From UBA724 sp964008075 (lineage in GTDB: Bacteria; Bacteroidota; Bacteroidia; Flavobacteriales; Flavobacteriaceae): a stretch of 16,871 nt of DNA. The position numbers and the translations under genes were made by a program. Shown here piece after piece: positions 12,728 to 16,871 of this stretch (its first letter is position 1; the number at the start of each line of letters is the position of its first letter). The notes under the pieces are model-generated. The model was not told the DNA's origin. It saw only the letters and a program-made list of their open reading frames with translations, and made no database searches. The stretch is taken from NCBI GenBank assembly GCA_964008075.1, contig CAXGAP010000029.1, positions 1-16,871 of the forward strand. Reading direction: 5' to 3'.

Positions 12728-14132
12728 GATTTGTTGTATTGGGGCTGGCTATGTAGGCGGACCCACAATGGCGGTGATCGCTAGACAGTGCCCCAACATC
12801 AATGTTAATGTGGTTGACATCAGCGAAGAGCGCATTGCTGCTTGGAACGACCCCGACTTGGACAAGCTACCCATATATGAACCAGGTTTGGCAGAAGTTG
12901 TGGCAAAAGTGAGAAACAAAAACCTCATTTTTTCAACCGATATTGACAAAGCAATAGAGGAGGCGGACATCATATTTATAGCCGTGAACACCCCCACAAA
13001 GACCTATGGTAAGGGCAAAGGGGAGGCAGCAGATCTAACATACGTCGAACAATGCGCCCGTCGAATTGCCGGAGTGGCAACGACAGACAAAATAGTGGTA
13101 GAAAAAAGCACACTTCCTGTTCGAACAGCAGAGGCGATACAAACCATACTGGAACAATCTCCTCACGGGGCACATTTTGAGGTGCTGTCCAACCCCGAGT
13201 TTTTGGCTGAAGGAACAGCCATTGCGGATTTGTTTAAATCAGATCGAGTGTTGATCGGTGGACGCACAACAACTGAAGGCAAACAGGCCATCGAGGCATT
13301 GGTTGACATTTATGCAAATTGGATACCACGTGAAAAAATTGTGACTACTAATGTTTGGTCGTCCGAGCTATCAAAGCTTGTGTCCAATGCTTTTTTGGCA
13401 CAACGGATTAGTTCAATCAACAGTATTTCTGCCCTTTGCGAGGCCACAGGTGCTGACGTAGAAGAGGTTGCGAATGCAGTAGGTAAAGATAGTCGTATAG
13501 GCCCTAAATTTTTAAAAGCATCAGTTGGCTTTGGTGGTAGTTGTTTTCAAAAAGACATCTTAAACCTTGTGTATATCTGTCGCCAATATGGTTTAGATGA
13601 AGTGGCAGACTACTGGAAAGGAGTTATACAGATCAATGATTTTCAGAAAAATCGCTTTGCCAATCGAATCCAAAAAGCCCTGTTCAACACTGTCAACGGT
13701 AAGAAAATTGGTCTTTGGGGTTGGGCATTTAAAAAAGACACCAACGACACACGAGAATCTGCAGCGATTTATGTGGCAGATCAGCTACTTTCAGAGGGTG
13801 CACATATCCATGTCTATGACCCAAAAGTATCTTTGGAACGCATGCACCTAGACTTGAAAACCCTTTGGGAATACAGAGGGCATTCTGAAAATGAAATCAA
13901 ATCAAAACTAGTCAACCTAAGGATCTCGGGCAAAGCAGAAGACGCATGTATGAAAGCCCATGCGTTAGCTGTTATTACAGATTGGGATGAGTTTCAAACC
14001 CAAGACTTTATAAAGATTTACACCCAAATGGAAAAGCCTGCTTTTGTGTTTGATGGAAGAAAAATTTTAGATCACAATCAGTTGCAATCCATTGGCTTTA
14101 CTTCCTATGAGATTGGAAAAGGAACCGAATAA
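12720..14132 (+). CDS. ugd: UDP-glucose 6-dehydrogenase, animal-type
   Basis: 470-aa cytosolic enzyme that oxidises UDP-glucose twice with NAD+ to UDP-glucuronate. ATG 12720 is chosen over the in-frame upstream codon at 12699 because the Rossmann strand MNKICCIGAGYVGG must be at the N-terminus. Key features: GAGYVGG nucleotide loop (8-14), NTPTKTYGKGKGEAADL, EKSTLPVRTAE, LSNPEFLAEGTAI, SSELSKLVSNAFLAQRISS and the catalytic Cys275 in GFGGSCFQKD. A C-terminal UDP-binding domain includes FKKDTNDTRES. Length and these segments match vertebrate UGDH closely (human catalytic Cys is 276) rather than the shorter E. coli or Bacillus forms. Product feeds UDP-uronic acid sugars, in keeping with the epimerase gene at the window end. 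It overlaps the upstream gene by eight bases and glmS follows after two bases. Confidence 0.96.
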   Translation: MNKICCIGAGYVGGPTMAVIARQCPNINVNVVDISEERIAAWNDPDLDKLPIYEPGLAEVVAKVRNKNLIFSTDIDKAIEEADIIFIAVNTPTKTYGKGKGEAADLTYVEQCARRIAGVATTDKIVVEKSTLPVRTAEAIQTILEQSPHGAHFEVLSNPEFLAEGTAIADLFKSDRVLIGGRTTTEGKQAIEALVDIYANWIPREKIVTTNVWSSELSKLVSNAFLAQRISSINSISALCEATGADVEEVANAVGKDSRIGPKFLKASVGFGGSCFQKDILNLVYICRQYGLDEVADYWKGVIQINDFQKNRFANRIQKALFNTVNGKKIGLWGWAFKKDTNDTRESAAIYVADQLLSEGAHIHVYDPKVSLERMHLDLKTLWEYRGHSENEIKSKLVNLRISGKAEDACMKAHALAVITDWDEFQTQDFIKIYTQMEKPAFVFDGRKILDHNQLQSIGFTSYEIGKGTE

Positions 14133-14134
14133 GT

Positions 14135-15976
14135 ATGTGTGGAATTGTAGGTTATATGGGAAATCGCGAAGCATACCCGATTATCATTCAGGGGTTAAAA
14201 CGCCTTGAGTATCGTGGTTATGACAGCGCAGGGATTGCCTTGCTCAACAGCGAATTATACCTGACTAAAACCAAAGGAAAAGTTGCAGCTTTGGAATTTA
14301 AGGCGGAACAAAACCATCGCTCTGGCACACTTGGTATTGGCCATACACGCTGGGCAACACACGGCGTTCCCAATGATGTAAATGCTCACCCACACAACTC
14401 GAACTCTGGTCGATTGGTTCTTGTTCACAATGGCATCATTGAAAACTATGAATCTCTACGATCCTATTTGACTGACCAGGGGTTTAGTTTCTATTCTGAA
14501 ACAGACACAGAAGTTTTGGTCAACTTAATAGAACACATTCAAATCACTCAAGGACTCAAAACAGGAAAAGCTGTTCAAATTGCGCTTAATCAAGTGGTTG
14601 GCGCCTATGCCATTGCTGTTTTTCACAAAGAAAGACCTAAAGAAATCGTGGTTGCTAAACTCGGAAGCCCTTTGTCCATTGGCCTTGGGAAAGATGAATA
14701 TTTTATAGCATCTGATGCTTCGCCATTTATTGAATATACCAATCGTTCCATTTATTTGGAAGACAATGAAATGGCAGTTATCAACCAAGACAAGGGATTA
14801 AAAATGTATACGATTCCAGACAATAGTCGGGTTGATCCAGACATTCAAGAACTGCAACTCAGTTTAGAAAAAATTGAGAAAGGTGGATATGACCACTTTA
14901 TGCTCAAAGAGATTTATGAGCAGCCCAATGCCATTATCGACACCTTTAGAGGAAGACTTCATAGGGATGAACAACAGATTATATTGTCTGGGTTAGAAGA
15001 CCACAAGGAGGTTTTTCAGAAAGCCAAAAGAATAATTATTGTTGCTTGTGGCACCTCTTGGCACGCAGGCTTGGTAGGCGAATATTTGTTTGAAGATGCA
15101 GCTCGTATCCCAGTTGAGGTGGAATATGCATCCGAGTTTCGCTACCGCAACCCCGTGATTTATACAGACGATGTAGTGATTGCTATTTCTCAATCAGGTG
15201 AAACAGCAGACACCTTAGCAGCGATTAAACTAGCCAAAGAAGCAGGCGCTTTTGTATTTGGGATTTGTAATGTGGTTGGGAGTTCTATTGCTCGCGCTGC
15301 TGATACAGGAGCTTACACCCATGCAGGGCCAGAAATAGGGGTGGCATCAACCAAAGCCTTTACCTCTCAAATCACACTGTTGATATTGATTTGCTTGCGT
15401 TTGGGTCAAATCCGGGGTTCATTGACCCCTGAAGAATTTTGTCGTGTCGCTGAGGAACTAGAAAAGCTTCCAAAGTCGATTGAAACAGTACTACAGAGTG
15501 AAAAGGACATACAAAAGATCGCCAAAAGCTATCATAAAGCGTCAAACTTTTTGTATTTGGGACGAGGGTACAATTTTCCAGTAGCTTTGGAAGGTGCGCT
15601 GAAGCTCAAAGAAATATCCTATATCCACGCTGAAGGATACCCTGCAGCGGAAATGAAACACGGCCCAATTGCACTCATTGACAAAAACATGCCTGTGGTG
15701 GTGATTGCCACTAACAAAGGGCATTATGAAAAGGTAGTGAGCAACATCCAAGAAATTAAGTCACGAGAAGGGAAACTCATTGCCGTTGTAACCAAGGGTG
15801 ACAAATCAGTCAAAGCATTGGCGGATCATCTGATTGAAATCCCAGAAGTCACCGAATCACTTACGCCGATTTTGGCATCTGTGCCTTTGCAACTATTGGC
15901 GTATCACATCGCAGTGATGCGGGGTTGTAATGTTGACCAGCCAAGAAACCTGGCAAAATCTGTAACCGTTGAGTAG
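14135..15976 (+). CDS. glmS: Glutamine-fructose-6-phosphate aminotransferase (isomerising)
   Basis: 613-aa cytosolic enzyme making glucosamine-6-phosphate from fructose-6-phosphate and glutamine, the entry step to UDP-GlcNAc for peptidoglycan and surface glycans. The N-terminal glutaminase domain begins MCGIVGYMGNREA, so Cys2 becomes the nucleophile after Met removal; GHTRWATHG and the EYRGYDSAG segment are also seen. Two sugar isomerase (SIS) domains follow: CGTSWHAG at 305-312 and SQSGET at 352-357 in the first; LGRGYNFPVALEGALKLKE and HAEGYPAAEMKHGP (from 498) in the second. The C-terminus NLAKSVTVE is the conserved family tail. Length is normal and no motif is missing. No ribozyme-like leader is possible because only two bases separate it from ugd, so it is expressed with the ugd run. 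A 314-base gap follows. Confidence 0.98.
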   Translation: MCGIVGYMGNREAYPIIIQGLKRLEYRGYDSAGIALLNSELYLTKTKGKVAALEFKAEQNHRSGTLGIGHTRWATHGVPNDVNAHPHNSNSGRLVLVHNGIIENYESLRSYLTDQGFSFYSETDTEVLVNLIEHIQITQGLKTGKAVQIALNQVVGAYAIAVFHKERPKEIVVAKLGSPLSIGLGKDEYFIASDASPFIEYTNRSIYLEDNEMAVINQDKGLKMYTIPDNSRVDPDIQELQLSLEKIEKGGYDHFMLKEIYEQPNAIIDTFRGRLHRDEQQIILSGLEDHKEVFQKAKRIIIVACGTSWHAGLVGEYLFEDAARIPVEVEYASEFRYRNPVIYTDDVVIAISQSGETADTLAAIKLAKEAGAFVFGICNVVGSSIARAADTGAYTHAGPEIGVASTKAFTSQITLLILICLRLGQIRGSLTPEEFCRVAEELEKLPKSIETVLQSEKDIQKIAKSYHKASNFLYLGRGYNFPVALEGALKLKEISYIHAEGYPAAEMKHGPIALIDKNMPVVVIATNKGHYEKVVSNIQEIKSREGKLIAVVTKGDKSVKALADHLIEIPEVTESLTPILASVPLQLLAYHIAVMRGCNVDQPRNLAKSVTVE

Positions 15977-16290
15977 CAACTAATTGACTATCATACGCTT
16001 AGGTCTATTTCTGAACTTTTTATTTATTAAATAAATTGTACATTAGAATTACAAAAAACACGATTACACAGGTTTAAGTTATTATATCTATTATCACATG
16101 TTCAATCAAACCTTCAATTTCTTTTTTCTTTTAATTTCCTTAAATAACTTTTGTTTGTAATCATTAAAATGAGAAGCTTAGAAGTTTGAATTGAGACAAT
16201 AAAACTTAACATTATAGAGTTATATTTGTAAATGGAAATAGTAGATATGGGCTTAACCCCCTTTTTAATACAATCCGCAATAATGGAATA
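15977..16290. other. AT-rich gap between glmS and the nucleotidyltransferase gene
   Basis: The only stretch over 300 bases without a convincing gene. It is clearly AT-rich. I see a short A+T-only palindrome (16022-16036), a pyrimidine-rich run around 16113-16140, and one promoter-like element at 16221. No tRNA-like fold, no GC-rich terminator, no convincing small ORF on either strand (the minus-strand ORF across 16114-16347 has no recognisable family sequence and runs antisense into the next gene). Confidence 0.6.
16221..16228 (+). promoter_or_regulatory. Promoter-like element for the nucleotidyltransferase gene
   Basis: TATATTTG matches TAnnTTTG exactly and lies 62 bases before ATG 16291, leaving an ordinary 5' leader. 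The nearest TTG upstream (16191-16193) is 27 bases away, longer than usual. The surrounding AT-richness raises the chance of a random match. Confidence 0.4.
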
Positions 16291-16731
16291 ATGAAGAAAA
16301 AGGGGTTTATTGTATCGGGTTATTTTAATCCCTTGCATAAAGGGCATTTGGAGTATTTTAATAAAGCCAAGGAGCTATGCGATGAGCTGATTGTGATTGT
16401 CAACAGTGACCATCAGAGGGAACTCAAGGGCAGCAAGCCCTTTCAAAACGAACAGGAACGTTTACTGATTGTCAGTAACATCAAGGCGGTTGACAAAGTG
16501 ATTTTGTCCATTGACCAAGATTGTACGGTTTGTGAAAGTATTCGCAAAATAGCAGAACAGTTTGGCACCCACTATGACTTAGCTTTTGCCAATGGTGGAG
16601 ACCAAAACAAAGAGTCAATCCCTGAAATTACAGTATGTAAGCAGTTGGGGGTGGAACTAATCGATGGACTAGGAGATAAGATACAGAGTAGTAGCTGGTT
16701 GTTGGGCAAACCAAAATCAAAACCCTTGTAA
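16291..16731 (+). CDS. Small cytidylyl/adenylyltransferase-family protein
   Basis: 146-aa enzyme of the HxGH nucleotidyltransferase superfamily, which joins a nucleoside monophosphate to a phosphorylated alcohol or sugar. The N-terminal strand GFIVSGYFNPLHKGHLEYF carries the HKGH signature at 16-19; VNSD, the NEQERLLIVSNIKAVD segment and a C-terminal QSSSWLL (equivalent to the S/T-rich phosphate-binding motif) follow in the expected order. Single domain, no membrane segment, cytosolic. Relatives include TagD (CDP-glycerol), the C-terminal half of HldE (ADP-heptose) and cytidylyltransferases of phosphonate or polyol pathways. The sequence does not tell me which substrate or nucleotide is used. 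It is the first gene after the AT-rich gap, eight bases before an NDP-sugar epimerase, so it probably activates an unusual precursor for a surface polysaccharide. ATG 16291 places the conserved strand at the N-terminus; ATG 16283 is out of frame. Confidence 0.85.
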   Translation: MKKKGFIVSGYFNPLHKGHLEYFNKAKELCDELIVIVNSDHQRELKGSKPFQNEQERLLIVSNIKAVDKVILSIDQDCTVCESIRKIAEQFGTHYDLAFANGGDQNKESIPEITVCKQLGVELIDGLGDKIQSSSWLLGKPKSKPL

Positions 16732-16739
16732 TACAAAAA

Positions 16740-16871
16740 ATGAAGGTACTTGTAACAGGGATGGCAGGTTTTATTGGCTACCATGTAGCTTTAAAACTAG
16801 CAAAAGATGGACACAATGTTTATGGCATTGATAACATTAATGATTATTACGATGTCCAACTTAAGTACGAC
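16740..16871 (+). CDS. UDP-glucuronate 4-epimerase-like protein, 5' part
   Basis: The first 44 codons of a gene cut by the window end. The peptide begins MKVLVTGMAGFIGYHVALK, the GxxGxxG Rossmann loop (Gly7, Gly10, Gly13) of short-chain NDP-sugar epimerases and dehydratases, and continues with VYGIDNINDYYDVQLK. The DNxNDYYDVxLK pattern is typical of UDP-glucuronate 4-epimerases (CapI/GAE type), which convert UDP-glucuronate to UDP-galacturonate. The substrate would come from the ugd product encoded about 2.6 kb upstream. With only 44 residues the exact specificity is tentative. It follows the nucleotidyltransferase by eight bases, so the two are probably co-transcribed. Confidence 0.85.
   Translation, partial: MKVLVTGMAGFIGYHVALKLAKDGHNVYGIDNINDYYDVQLKYD

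Noticed and set aside
14133..14134. Possible glmS leader ribozyme or riboswitch
   Set aside because: Only two bases separate ugd and glmS, so there is no room for an RNA regulatory element.
15968..15980. GTTG-AGTAG-CAAC hairpin over the glmS stop codon
   Set aside because: Four-pair stem with no following T-run, so not a credible terminator.
16022..16036. A+T-only palindrome ATTTATT-A-AATAAAT after glmS
   Set aside because: No G-C pair and no stable loop; expected by chance in very AT-rich DNA. Not called a terminator or operator.
16249..16265. GGG-CTTAA-CCC followed by T-run, attenuator-like, in the leader of the nucleotidyltransferase gene
   Set aside because: The stem is only three pairs, too short to call a terminator or attenuator.
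16114..16347. 77-aa minus-strand ORF over the AT-rich gap
   Set aside because: Runs antisense into the start of the nucleotidyltransferase gene, low-complexity composition, no family resemblance and no promoter element in a sensible place.

Overview
The window looks like a chromosomal segment of a Bacteroidota bacterium, most likely class Flavobacteriia. This rests on AT-rich DNA, almost no Shine-Dalgarno sequences, TAnnTTTG promoter elements in intergenic gaps, and family-typical genes (a DUF4837-type lipoprotein, a bacterial GH3-family protein, a very long multi-SLBB exporter, a DUF3575-type outer-membrane protein). I could not run a taxonomic search. Nothing points to phage, insertion sequences, CRISPR arrays, tRNA or rRNA genes.

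Layout. (1) 1-1964: the 3' two thirds of pgk (glycolysis), a lipoprotein gene, and a convergent 58-aa tatA gene whose stop codon almost touches that of the lipoprotein gene. (2) 2047-9623: a tight plus-strand run of five genes with gaps of about 1, -4, 3 and 11 bases: membrane-anchored M23 peptidase, GH3-family adenylating enzyme, an unnamed protein with a nucleoside-phosphorylase-like C-terminal half, an SLBB/Wza-type exporter and a Wzz-type chain-length regulator. (3) 9620-10690, minus strand: a WecA/MraY-type polyprenyl-phosphate sugar-1-phosphate transferase, convergent with wzz. (4) 10743-15976: a divergent plus-strand run: a Kelch-like / transmembrane / putative winged-helix protein, a small outer-membrane protein, UDP-glucose dehydrogenase (ugd) and glmS. 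(5) 15977-16290: an AT-rich gap with a promoter-like element. (6) 16291-end: a small nucleotidyltransferase and the start of a UDP-glucuronate 4-epimerase-like gene, which look like the beginning of a variable polysaccharide gene cluster.

How they fit together. Much of the window serves the cell surface. GlmS makes GlcN-6-phosphate for UDP-amino sugars, Ugd makes UDP-glucuronate, and the truncated epimerase would turn that into UDP-galacturonate. The WecA-like enzyme would load the first sugar-phosphate on the lipid carrier, and the SLBB protein and Wzz-type protein would control chain length and export. The Kelch/TM/wHTH protein could be a surface or periplasmic sensor that acts on this locus, but that is inference.

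The most interesting items are a near-identical 111-base segment present twice inside the SLBB exporter gene, the Kelch/TM/wHTH candidate membrane regulator, the unnamed two-part protein with a nucleosidase-like half, and an animal-type UDP-glucose dehydrogenase.
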